A stretch of 64,000 bases of DNA, from the NCBI RefSeq assembly GCF_000423865.1, contig NZ_AUIU01000013.1, positions 124,001 through 188,000 on the forward strand, read 5' to 3'. Origin of the DNA: Thermodesulfovibrio thiophilus DSM 17215 (GTDB lineage: Bacteria; Nitrospirota; Thermodesulfovibrionia; Thermodesulfovibrionales; Thermodesulfovibrionaceae). A program made the translations under genes and the position numbers. The notes under the pieces were generated by a model, which ran no database searches, had not been told where the DNA came from, and saw only the letters and a list, made by a program, of their open reading frames with translations. This document shows positions 31,001 through 37,399 of the stretch, one piece after another; position 1 is the stretch's first letter, and every line of letters begins with the position of its first letter.

Positions 31001-32129
31001 AACCAAAGTCACTGATCCTACATGGGGTTTTGGTCCGGTAGAGTATGATTTTGCAAAGTATAAAATTGGTACTTATTTGGCGCAGTATCGGCATAAAGAG
31101 AATTCTAAACTTCCAACTCTTAAAGAAGCCCTTGCAATGGTTGTATGGAGGATTAAAGAATTAGGATATACAAAGGAATTATTTGAAGAGGTTGATAGGT
31201 CCCTAAATAATCAAGAGCATAAAAAATATGGATACGGTAGTCCCTATTCTGCAACAACATATAGCAAAAAATATAGGGATATTGCATTTTATGAACTTTA
31301 TGGTTATAACATTATCAAAGGAATAAGCAAAGATTTCAAGGACGAAGAAGGATTTAGAGTTTTACCAACATATATAGACCCCACATTTCCCAAAATTTCC
31401 AGTAAGCGTCAGCTGATAACTTGTTGTTTCCTTCCTAAGAAGTCCGATGATGTGCAAGCATGGATAATCAATAATGAATCTCCCTTTATAGAAGAACATT
31501 ATATAAGAAGAGATATAGAAAAAGATAATACAGAATGGGTGATGCTATATGGTCATCTTTTTCAAGAGGGAATTGAGAAGTCAAGGATTGATATTAGTTT
31601 ATACACTATAATAGTCCCAAGAGATTCTGCAAGGAGAGTTATAAGAAAAATTGAAAAGAATGAATTAGATTTATTTATGCTTGTATCCGAAAACCATAAT
31701 GTATATGGAGGAGAAATTCCATGGAGCGAAAACTATTTAGATAGTACCATTACAAATGATATGAGTGGTGACAATATTGAATTGTATTTACCAGTCTCTT
31801 ATTATTCTCGGGAAACAAAGTCAAAAATTGAGGTTTTACATTATGCATATATCCCGTCTAAAAGGCTTGCACTACATTTTGATCTAAAAATAAATATAGA
31901 TGATTTCAATTTATACGAAAAGAATGGTAAGAAAGCATCTTCTTATATTCATGATAATTATTCAAGATTTTTATATTTTCGTAAAGACCTGATTCAACAA
32001 TTTTTAAGTAATCATAGGCAATCTATGCTTTGGATTGAAATAGCCTCTAAATATGGGGCATATGGAGAATATGAAAACAAGTATGATCCTTCATTTCAAG
32101 ACTACCGATTTATTAAATGTTTTTCTTAA
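28032..32129 (+). CDS. Large nuclease-like/STAND NTPase, probable defence sensor
   Basis: A 1365-aa protein. The N-terminal 130 residues resemble a Mrr-like PD-(D/E)XK nuclease fold, with E49 and a QAK at 74-76 (GWQAKFW). A STAND/NACHT NTPase follows, with Walker A AEAGFGKT at 384-391, Walker B IIIDGLNE (D461) and a TTCRNAY sensor. The C-terminal half is helical, HEAT/TPR-like, then ends in an alpha/beta region with EIASKYGAYG. This effector-STAND-repeat layout is that of Avs-type antiphage sensors, though I cannot assign a known Avs type. The ATG at 28032 follows AGAGGGAG; a GTG at 28008 is open upstream. Confidence 0.8.
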   Translation: MFKIDWHQFEKNAEGSPQKFFEKFIYQIAVQKYQSFGLIKYFYNTPGSEFYLILNKDCELENISLKAGDAVGWQAKFWFNRSDPENSPLDSGKRDELVKEFKKSLEYEPNLKIWIICTPGLFSNTKTSSGIKPFEELEKALKLIKADIKLILWNKPMLESFAHAEPEKYGSIFNYYCSTNFLSFKLFEAHSRKRLNILQKRYDTDLYVPGEIDREILSSIFYKDLIGKLHNKIKHALEEKEKLVRGHLYRVVIDRFLNSQGAPEISDKEKEKIRKQKKLIDAFLSLYNKLHSYEEQENTLTFIKSLLDTFDSNKDEIITLINELGLPERFYDLEDIDINYELDIQHTWGLINYLYTLAENLLKNIIKIYKLINNISRQVFHVFAEAGFGKTNLACYLTEQLLKKRAPVILIPASEINGGDSIQNQIASFLGINVSNNFVNFIGILDSIGFHYGIKIPIIIDGLNETQPSASAWYPQLQYIIDDIKKFSNVMLITTCRNAYAKQIFGEEHIENIPNFIKLEGFKNNIKEAISKYFRKYEITVKNKDYNRELLNNPLLLKIFSQANKGKTIEINEISIYPAIDSYITEIIESVSIQHGEINPLRKNQVLKGIKNYSLHLWNNKIRGTAYPDEIIKLFDPDYNINKDWHDTVTYKIIDEGMLFRNIHDNIEFVEFTHDLIGGYCIAKYVFFDDKNEDEIIRNITSIDNILKLTSEEAIGRHPLAEDILKAIVYLTPEHTGKQLFELTNNQEILKASLREIRIIISKPKGVESLIKKFKSISPDSTILSTLLENLINEILRSDENIILSELLEEILLKLTLVQIDLSWSEIIRRKSDRIISYLHQIIELFESGKECKDHINWRLCFIGLLLSSTNRYLRDLATKTLVIIGRKYPETLVDVFIRLEGTPDLFILERLIASICGVFLTIDNKELLFRVCKHLEKNYIEQIRTTHVLILDYIITLLNYAEKFFNYTPSLRRLKANGLIDWQKDTECLTKVTDPTWGFGPVEYDFAKYKIGTYLAQYRHKENSKLPTLKEALAMVVWRIKELGYTKELFEEVDRSLNNQEHKKYGYGSPYSATTYSKKYRDIAFYELYGYNIIKGISKDFKDEEGFRVLPTYIDPTFPKISSKRQLITCCFLPKKSDDVQAWIINNESPFIEEHYIRRDIEKDNTEWVMLYGHLFQEGIEKSRIDISLYTIIVPRDSARRVIRKIEKNELDLFMLVSENHNVYGGEIPWSENYLDSTITNDMSGDNIELYLPVSYYSRETKSKIEVLHYAYIPSKRLALHFDLKINIDDFNLYEKNGKKASSYIHDNYSRFLYFRKDLIQQFLSNHRQSMLWIEIASKYGAYGEYENKYDPSFQDYRFIKCFS

Positions 32130-32154
32130 TCATCGCTCCAATTACTTCAATTTT

Positions 32155-32178
32155 GGATAGTGTAAAATTTACACATCC
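32155..32178 (+). terminator. Hairpin after the STAND operon
   Basis: GGATAGTGTAAA and TTTACACATCC pair around a single A with one bulge; the core GTGTAAAATTTACAC is a perfect 15-bp palindrome. It lies 26 bp after the STAND stop. No T-run follows, so it is either a weak terminator or an operator. Confidence 0.45.
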
Positions 32179-32348
32179 ACTTGATCTCTCAAGGAAACTA
32201 TTTCAGGTAAATCGAATTTTACTGTCATATTTTTTATAAGATTTCAAAATCTAAAGTATTATTTATAATCTAATATAATCTAACGTTATAATTTTTTACA
32301 GGAAATTTTTTCAAACTTTTCTTGTCCATAAAAATTTATTGTAAATGG

Positions 32349-32690
32349 TTAGGCTTCTTTTAGTTTCCTTCTCATCCTCACTCTTGCCTTTACTTTTCTT
32401 GCATAGGCTATCATAAAGGGCTTCATCTTACGATTAATTCTGAAATAATTTAAGCCCATCATAGCTACTTTATAAGGTGTGTAATCATAGTGCTTGGTAA
32501 AAATGGATTCCATCCAGGCATCAATACGAGATAAACGCTCATTTTTCAAATACTGTTTAGTTATGACTTCGTATGCCTCCTTCTTTTCAGTCTCAGAGAG
32601 TTCCCTGAAGACACCAGAAATTATTTTTAGCCTGTCTGACTTAGATAGGCTTAATATGAACTCAATAAATTGCTGAATTGTAAGTTTCAT
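32349..32690 (-). CDS. Hypothetical 113-aa protein
   Basis: I do not recognise this protein. It is helical, with an Ile/Leu-rich N-terminus (MKLTIQQFIEFILSLS), a Lys/Glu middle and a basic C-terminus (KVKARVRMRRKLKEA) that could bind nucleic acid. No strong ribosome site is visible before the ATG. It is the only minus-strand gene between the STAND operon and the maintenance module. Shadow frames on the other strand are shorter. Confidence 0.55.
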   Translation of the reverse strand: MKLTIQQFIEFILSLSKSDRLKIISGVFRELSETEKKEAYEVITKQYLKNERLSRIDAWMESIFTKHYDYTPYKVAMMGLNYFRINRKMKPFMIAYARKVKARVRMRRKLKEA

Positions 32691-32996
32691 ATTTAAATAT
32701 TACTTCTGGGTAAAGGTTAAAGGTTTTATACTTTAGACATATAAAGAATTTATATGTTATGCCTGAAAAAACTGCGAAATACCTTTAAAAGGACGCAAAT
32801 ATCCCTTACCCTTTTAACTTTAAAGGTTTAAAGTTTTTTCGGCATTCCTACTGAATTAAAATAATGTGAAATACGATAAAAACCTCTAATGAGGTAAATT
32901 TGATAATTCTGTTCGGTCAATCCCTACTAAGTTCAACTATTATTATATTACCTTCAGAATAAAAAAATTTGCAATCCAATCATTGTTGCGTGTAAT
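32691..32996. other. Structured intergenic region with nested inverted repeats
   Basis: No gene is evident in this 306-bp AT-rich stretch. It holds an outer inverted repeat GCCTGAAAAAACT (32761-32773) / AGTTTTTTCGGC (32831-32842). It also holds an inner 8-bp-arm hairpin AACTTTAA-AGGT-TTAAAGTT (32816-32835) whose right arm overlaps the outer one and is followed by TTTTC. CCTTTAAAAGG near 32782 and repeated TAAAGGTT words are also present. It could be a terminator, a partition site, or an origin-like region; nothing decides. Confidence 0.45.
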
Positions 32997-33197
32997 ATGA
33001 AAATTATGAAAAAGAAAAAAACTGTTCGCAAAAGAGCTATCCTATTACATATAAGTGTAACTGAGCAAATTGCCAAAGATTTAAAAAAGATTGCAGAAAA
33101 ACAAGGAAGAACAGTTACAGAGCTTGCCAGAGAAGCATTCGCCAAAATTATTCATGAATATGAATGCATAGGAAAGCAAGAAGATTTAGGGGAATAG
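32997..33197 (+). CDS. Ribbon-helix-helix (CopG-like) DNA-binding protein
   Basis: A 66-aa protein with a basic N-terminus then the pattern RAILLHISVTEQIAKDLKKI, and TVTELAREAFAKII. This is the beta-strand, helix, helix layout of RHH repressors. It may regulate the small-gene operon that follows, whose promoter carries a palindrome at 33296-33316. No good ribosome site is visible. Confidence 0.7.
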   Translation: MKIMKKKKTVRKRAILLHISVTEQIAKDLKKIAEKQGRTVTELAREAFAKIIHEYECIGKQEDLGE

Positions 33198-33288
33198 GAT
33201 TTTAGGAAAATTCTCTTAATGATTTATTAACTTCCCATATCAGTAAAAATTTATCTCTATGTTTAAAATTTTTTCTATTAGCAAAGAA

Positions 33289-33316
33289 TTGACAAAATAT
33301 ATACATTGCATATATT
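33289..33316 (+). promoter_or_regulatory. Promoter with overlapping palindrome
   Basis: TTGACA at 33289-33294 and TATATT at 33311-33316 are separated by 16 bp. The spacer and -10 are covered by the inverted repeat AATATAT-ACATTGC-ATATATT (33296-33316), a likely operator. It precedes the three-gene run beginning at 33369. Confidence 0.65.
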
Positions 33317-33368
33317 ATAATAATATATGTTTGCTCTTTGACAAGAAGAAAAATATAGGGGGTTATTT

Positions 33369-33641
33369 ATGGGAGAGTCTAAGTTTAAGTATAAGCCCAA
33401 TGAAATAGAAAGAGCACTGATTGAAACCATGATAAAGGATAAATTCTACTTCCGAATAATCAATCTTGGTGATGAGAATACTACCAGAGAAGAACAGGAA
33501 ATGGAGTTTTTAAAAGCCTATCTTCAGGATGGATATCCTTTAGAGGAAGCTGAGAAAAAGGCAAAAGAGAATTTAGAAAAATTTCTCAAGTTTATAGAAG
33601 AAATGGAAAGACAAAATGGAGGGCAATCATGCATCCATTAA
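33369..33641 (+). CDS. Hypothetical 90-aa protein, paralogue of the 113-aa gene at 33848
   Basis: An acidic helical protein not recognised as a known family. Its central EMEFLKAYLQDGYPLEEAEKK resembles EMALFEGFLKEGYSPEEADKK in the gene two places downstream. AGGGGGTT precedes the ATG. It overlaps the next gene by 13 bp. Confidence 0.7.
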   Translation: MGESKFKYKPNEIERALIETMIKDKFYFRIINLGDENTTREEQEMEFLKAYLQDGYPLEEAEKKAKENLEKFLKFIEEMERQNGGQSCIH

Positions 33642-33847
33642 ATATTCCTGAGCTTGCTTTTTTAATTAAACTTCTTAAAAATCATGAAGGAGAAGCCTAC
33701 GATGCAATGGGAAAACTTGAAGGAGAAGAAAGAGTAAAAAGCGATGAACTTTTGTTCAAATTGCTTATGAATTCAAGTTTTGAACCTGTTGCAAGAATTT
33801 ATAACTTTAACAACTATAGAAATAGAAAAGAGAAAAAAGGAGTCTAA
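33629..33847 (+). CDS. Hypothetical 72-aa protein
   Basis: A short helical protein of unknown function. The ATG follows TGGAGGGC at good spacing. It starts 13 bp inside the previous gene and its stop abuts the next ATG, so the three small genes form one transcription unit. Confidence 0.65.
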   Translation: MHPLNIPELAFLIKLLKNHEGEAYDAMGKLEGEERVKSDELLFKLLMNSSFEPVARIYNFNNYRNRKEKKGV

Positions 33848-34189
33848 ATGTCAGCAGAAAGAGCAGACAATTATAAGGTTTTACAAAATATGAAAAGGAA
33901 AGACCCAAAAACTGCAATAACTATAAAGGAGATAGTAAGTAAAATACTTGAATTTGCCAGAGAAGATGGAACTCCTATAAAAAGTGCGATAGTGATAATT
34001 GATGAAGATATGACAGAGGAAGAAAAGGAGATGGCACTCTTTGAAGGATTCCTCAAAGAAGGCTACTCACCAGAGGAAGCTGATAAAAAAGTAAGGGAAT
34101 GGATGAAAATAGAAAAAGAACTATTTAAGGAAGAATCCTTAAATGAGAGGCTCAAAAATGCAAATATTGAACATAATAGGGATGTCTGA
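33848..34189 (+). CDS. Hypothetical 113-aa protein, paralogue of the 90-aa gene
   Basis: An acidic helical protein with the shared EGYSPEEADKKVREW block. The ATG directly follows the stop of the preceding gene, with AAAAGGAG upstream. Its role is unknown; the location in front of the actin-like gene suggests an element maintenance module. Confidence 0.7.
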   Translation: MSAERADNYKVLQNMKRKDPKTAITIKEIVSKILEFAREDGTPIKSAIVIIDEDMTEEEKEMALFEGFLKEGYSPEEADKKVREWMKIEKELFKEESLNERLKNANIEHNRDV

Positions 34190-34270
34190 GATAATTAAAT
34201 ACCATCCAAAAGAATATATAAGTTAGTGAGATACAGAAAAAGAAAAGCTAAAAATAAAATCATAAGTAAA

Positions 34271-34323
34271 AAACCTCCTTCAGGAGTAATATTCTAATAA
34301 GAAAAAAATCTTGAAGGAGGTTT
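34271..34323 (+). promoter_or_regulatory. Hairpin sequestering the ribosome-binding site of the actin-like gene
   Basis: A perfect 12-bp inverted repeat, AAACCTCCTTCA (34271-34282) and TGAAGGAGGTTT (34312-34323), with a 29-nt loop. The right arm contains the AAGGAGGT ribosome-binding site of the ATG at 34328. In mRNA made from upstream, the site would be hidden. Confidence 0.7.
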
Positions 34324-34327
34324 AAAT

Positions 34328-35476
34328 ATGAGAAAAATTTATCGTTTTAGTTTTGACACAAAGGTTCATAAGGAGGTAATCGAATGTCTTGATTCAATTC
34401 CAAAAAGCATGAGAAGCCTTTTCTTAGCAGATGCAATTCTTTTTGCACGCAAAAAGCTCTTGAATTCCATAGGAGAAAATATTAATGGGAACACAGGAAA
34501 ATCAGTCAGTGCAGATATTAAAAGTCAGAAATCGCAACATACTACATATGCTGGAATAGATATTGGCTCAAGATACACCAAAGTAGTTTATGAGGACAAT
34601 AAAAGTTTTATTTTTAGAAGTATAGCCCATCAGTATGTTTATAATAAAAAGAAAGATAATACTTCAATTATCTCTGTGAATGGGGAGGATTACCTTGTAG
34701 GTCCTGATGCATTCTTAAACCGCCCTTTTAGAAGAGAGTTCATTGGAAGTGATTTATATTGTGCTATTATTGGTTATTGCTTAGGTCAAATAATTAAGGA
34801 AGGGAAAAGGCTATCAGGAATAGCAATCGGACTGCCAATATCAATATTCAAAGAAAAAATCATTTCAAAATTAAAACAGGGAATAAAAAATGCTCAAATT
34901 GAGCTAAATGGAAACGTTATTCCTATTCCTGAAAATATAGTATTTGTTCCAATCGGCTCAGGAGTGTACTATGATTTCATCCTTAGCAATCCCTATTATG
35001 AAGGAAAAGATATGATTGTAATTGATATTGGTTATTTTTATGTGAACTTTCTTTTTATAAAAGATGGAAAAATTATTCATGAAGTATCAAGAACTGAACA
35101 TTCAGATTTTGAATTTATGCTTAATAAAATAGAAATAGAAATTCTTAATAAACATGAAGTATCAGTAGATTTTTCAATGATTGAAACAGTTTTAAGAGAG
35201 AAACGATTTGTATATGATGGTAAGGAATATGAATTTAATGCAGAAGAGATTTTAGCTCAGTATTACATCCCTGAAATTAAATCTAAGATTCAGGAATATG
35301 TTGCATACTTAAAAGGTAAATTTGATTTAAGCACAATCAAAGACATTTTAGTTGCCGGTGGAGTAGCAGAACATTTAAGAGAGCTTGTTAAAGAAGCATT
35401 AATAATTCCAGAACCAATACTTGCAAATGCGAGAGGATATAAAAAATATAGTGAAACTAAAGATTTTCAAGGCTAA
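34328..35476 (+). CDS. ParM-like actin fold with N-terminal ParR-like RHH segment
   Basis: A 382-aa protein. Residues 1-45 (YRFSFDTKVHKEVIECLDSIP, then RSLFLADAILFARKK) read like a ParR/StbB ribbon-helix-helix. After a Ser/Asn/Gln linker the actin/Hsp70 fold begins, with phosphate-1 GIDIGSRYTK at 76-85, phosphate-2 DIGYFYVN at 233-240 and adenosine motif VAGGVAEHL at 342-350. Phosphate-2 lacks the usual Gly-X-Thr. In plasmids ParM and ParR are usually separate; here one chain may do both. Partition or maintenance of the element is inferred. Confidence 0.75.
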   Translation: MRKIYRFSFDTKVHKEVIECLDSIPKSMRSLFLADAILFARKKLLNSIGENINGNTGKSVSADIKSQKSQHTTYAGIDIGSRYTKVVYEDNKSFIFRSIAHQYVYNKKKDNTSIISVNGEDYLVGPDAFLNRPFRREFIGSDLYCAIIGYCLGQIIKEGKRLSGIAIGLPISIFKEKIISKLKQGIKNAQIELNGNVIPIPENIVFVPIGSGVYYDFILSNPYYEGKDMIVIDIGYFYVNFLFIKDGKIIHEVSRTEHSDFEFMLNKIEIEILNKHEVSVDFSMIETVLREKRFVYDGKEYEFNAEEILAQYYIPEIKSKIQEYVAYLKGKFDLSTIKDILVAGGVAEHLRELVKEALIIPEPILANARGYKKYSETKDFQG

Positions 35477-35502
35477 CTAATTTTAAAAAAGGAGATTTTC
35501 AT

Positions 35503-36261
35503 ATGAATAAAACCTCAATAGAATGGTGTGATTATACGTGGAATCCCGTAACAGGATGTTTTCATACTTGCAGAGACACCTACTGTTACAACACCATGAA
35601 GGCAACCTCTCCTTTGAACAGATTCGGAGTAAGATATAAGGATGAAAATGGGAACTTCAAATATGAAAAGAACTGGAGAAAAAGGCAAAAAGAACAGTGC
35701 CATATAGCTCAAAAAGGAGAGATTTATCCCTATGGCTATGATCCTACCTTTTATCCTCACAGACTTGAAGAACCCTTGAGAGTGAGAAAAACTTCAAAAA
35801 TATTTGTAGTGGACACAGGAGACATGTTTGGCAACTGGATACCTGAAGAATGGATAAGACAAATTCTTGAAGTTGTCAGAAAATGTGATTGGCACACATT
35901 TCAGTTTCTTACGAAGAACCCGGAGAGATTAATTAAGTATAAATTTCCTGATAATTCCTGGGTAGGAACATCTGTTAACTCCGACAGGGATAAAGAAAAA
36001 GCAGATACAATAAAAAAGGCAAAAGCAAGGATTAAATTTCTTAGCATAGAACCCTTACTCGGACCTATAACTTTTGATCTTGAAGGTATAGACTGGATAA
36101 TCATTGGGGCTCAGACAGGGAAAAATCCAGTTGTTCCAGATATAAGATGGTTAGAAAATATTATGATAAAAGCAAATAAAAACAGTATCCCAATATTTGT
36201 AAAGAACAATATAAAAATTTTTTCAAAATACGCTATTCAGGAGTTTCCGATATTTATCTGA
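35503..36261 (+). CDS. Phage Gp37/Gp68 family protein (DUF5131), radical SAM-like
   Basis: A 252-aa protein with SIEWCDYTWNPVTGC at the N-terminus, DTGDMFGNWIPEEW near residue 105, FLTKNPERL and IIGAQTGKNP near 203. This is the DUF5131 pattern, a radical SAM-like family of phages and mobile elements with no firm function. The cysteine motif is CFHTCRDTYC (CX3CX4C) rather than CX3CX2C, so cluster binding may be altered. It is the last gene before the right end; an AAAGGAG ribosome site precedes the ATG. Confidence 0.8.
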   Translation: MNKTSIEWCDYTWNPVTGCFHTCRDTYCYNTMKATSPLNRFGVRYKDENGNFKYEKNWRKRQKEQCHIAQKGEIYPYGYDPTFYPHRLEEPLRVRKTSKIFVVDTGDMFGNWIPEEWIRQILEVVRKCDWHTFQFLTKNPERLIKYKFPDNSWVGTSVNSDRDKEKADTIKKAKARIKFLSIEPLLGPITFDLEGIDWIIIGAQTGKNPVVPDIRWLENIMIKANKNSIPIFVKNNIKIFSKYAIQEFPIFI

Positions 36262-36288
36262 AATTGGGATTAAAGAGAAGTTCATTCT

Positions 36289-36308
36289 GGGGGAAGTTTG
36301 GGGGAAGT
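36289..36308 (+). repeat. Paired GGGGAA sites, right end (possible integrase arm sites)
   Basis: Two GGGGGAAGT copies with GGGGAA cores 11 bp apart, the counterpart of 12751-12770, same orientation, between the last gene and attR. Confidence 0.6.
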
Positions 36309-36369
36309 ATTTTTAGGATATTTAGAAAAGTAAACTTATTGAAAATTAAGGAATTTCGTGGTAAGTGCC

Positions 36370-36397
36370 TGCGGGTTCGAGTCCCGCCTTCGGCATT
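36370..36397 (+). repeat. attR, 28-bp direct repeat of tRNA-Leu 3' end
   Basis: Identical to 12676-12703. Only the T-arm and 3' acceptor strand are present, so it is not a second tRNA gene. Confidence 0.92.
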
Positions 36398-36525
36398 TAA
36401 CATGCTCTTGCTATAATATCTTGTAATTTTTTGTTGGATAACATAATTTTTCTATCAGGTTCAAAAAATATTTTCCAGTATGTTAGGTGATAAGTCTTTA
36501 TTGTTTATTCCGGATCAAAAAATTT

Positions 36526-36978
36526 TTACTTGGAAGACTTTTCTTTGATTGCAACAATTCTTTTTGAAATTATAGCTGCTTTTTCAGGATTCACATTTGC
36601 AAGAATTCTACCTGCTACTCGTGGTTTTATGGCAAGAATAAGCATTGTGGCTGTATCATCATCAAGTTTTTCAAGCCTGACTGCAGCTTCTTCTGGAGGC
36701 ATTTGCTCATATATTTTAGCAAGTCTCTGATAGTTTTCTTCTTTTGACTTTTCAAGCTGGGACTTGAGTGTTTCTTGTTGTTTTATCTTCGCATCGATTT
36801 CTTCTTTAAGCTTTTTTAATTCTTCGGTTCTTTTAGATAAATCCTGCTGAAGAATTTTTAATCTGTCTTCTTCAATACTACCAGTTTCTTTTGTAGAAAG
36901 TTGTTGCCCAATCAGAGTCCCTGCTGTCAGACCTGAGACAAGAATAAGTATCGAAAAAAGAATTGTTTTTTTAAGCAT
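36526..36978 (-). CDS. MotE-like flagellar protein
   Basis: A 150-aa protein with an N-terminal membrane segment (about residues 5-22), a coiled coil (about 35-85) and a C-terminal MgtE_N-like helical segment (MPPEEAAVRLEKLDDD). This order is that of MotE, a chaperone for the stator-associated MotC in epsilonproteobacteria. It is the last gene of the flagellar operon and its ATG overlaps the fliJ stop by 1 nt (TAATG). MotC is not in the window, so the partner is unknown. Confidence 0.7.
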   Translation of the reverse strand: MLKKTILFSILILVSGLTAGTLIGQQLSTKETGSIEEDRLKILQQDLSKRTEELKKLKEEIDAKIKQQETLKSQLEKSKEENYQRLAKIYEQMPPEEAAVRLEKLDDDTATMLILAIKPRVAGRILANVNPEKAAIISKRIVAIKEKSSK

Positions 36979-37397
36979 TATTCTCCCCTAATTCGGCTAA
37001 TAAAAGTATCAGAAGTTATTTTCTCTTCAACTTTTTCTCTATGGAGTTTAAGTTTTGTAATCAATCTATCATAAAGCTGATCAATTTTTTTTCTTTCTTT
37101 AAATGCTAATTCATAGGTTTCTCTCTGCTTTTCAAGTTCGTGATTTGTTTGTTCAATGATTTTTTTAATTTCTATTAATTGTTCGGTAATATATGCAATT
37201 TCAGAGTAAAGTATCAAAAGCTTTTCGGAAGATAGTTCCTTATAGGACAAGGGCATAAAATTAAATCTTTCTTCAAGCTCTTTCATACATGTTTCTATTC
37301 TTCGCCTTTCTGACAGAAGAGTGGCAAACTTTTGTTTTTCAACTTCTTCATCCCATTCTCTTAACTTAAGTATCATATTTAATGTTTCTGAATTCAT
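36978..37397 (-). CDS. fliJ: Flagellar export chaperone FliJ
   Basis: A 139-aa, almost entirely coiled-coil protein. Sequence alone is weak evidence, but size and location immediately after fliI fit FliJ, the coiled-coil stalk that sits in the FliI hexamer and links it to FlhA. It begins 3 bp after the fliI stop. Confidence 0.8.
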   Translation of the reverse strand: MNSETLNMILKLREWDEEVEKQKFATLLSERRRIETCMKELEERFNFMPLSYKELSSEKLLILYSEIAYITEQLIEIKKIIEQTNHELEKQRETYELAFKERKKIDQLYDRLITKLKLHREKVEEKITSDTFISRIRGE

Positions 37398-37399
37398 AA

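Larger units (their letters stand above)
12676..36397. mobile_element. Integrative element in tRNA-Leu, defence island
   Basis: A 28-bp perfect direct repeat of the tRNA-Leu 3' end bounds a region of about 23.7 kb. The region carries a tyrosine integrase, a topoisomerase fusion, a type I restriction operon with a toxin-antitoxin pair, a DUF262-HNH nuclease, a radical SAM-STAND operon, and a partition-like gene. Flanking chromosomal genes are ordinary metabolism on the left and flagella on the right. No conjugation, capsid or obvious replication-initiator gene is seen, so it is an integrative element that is either mobilisable or plasmid-derived. The plasmid idea rests on the topoisomerase and actin-like genes and is inference. 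Confidence 0.9.

Noticed and set aside
32835-32935. CRISPR-like words (CGGCATTCCTACTGAATT and CGGTCAATCCCTACTAAGTT)
   Set aside because: Only two imperfect copies, with indels and no regular spacers or cas genes.
36361-36397. Second tRNA-Leu-like sequence
   Set aside because: Only the T-arm and 3' acceptor strand are present; no D-arm or anticodon arm precedes. It is attR.
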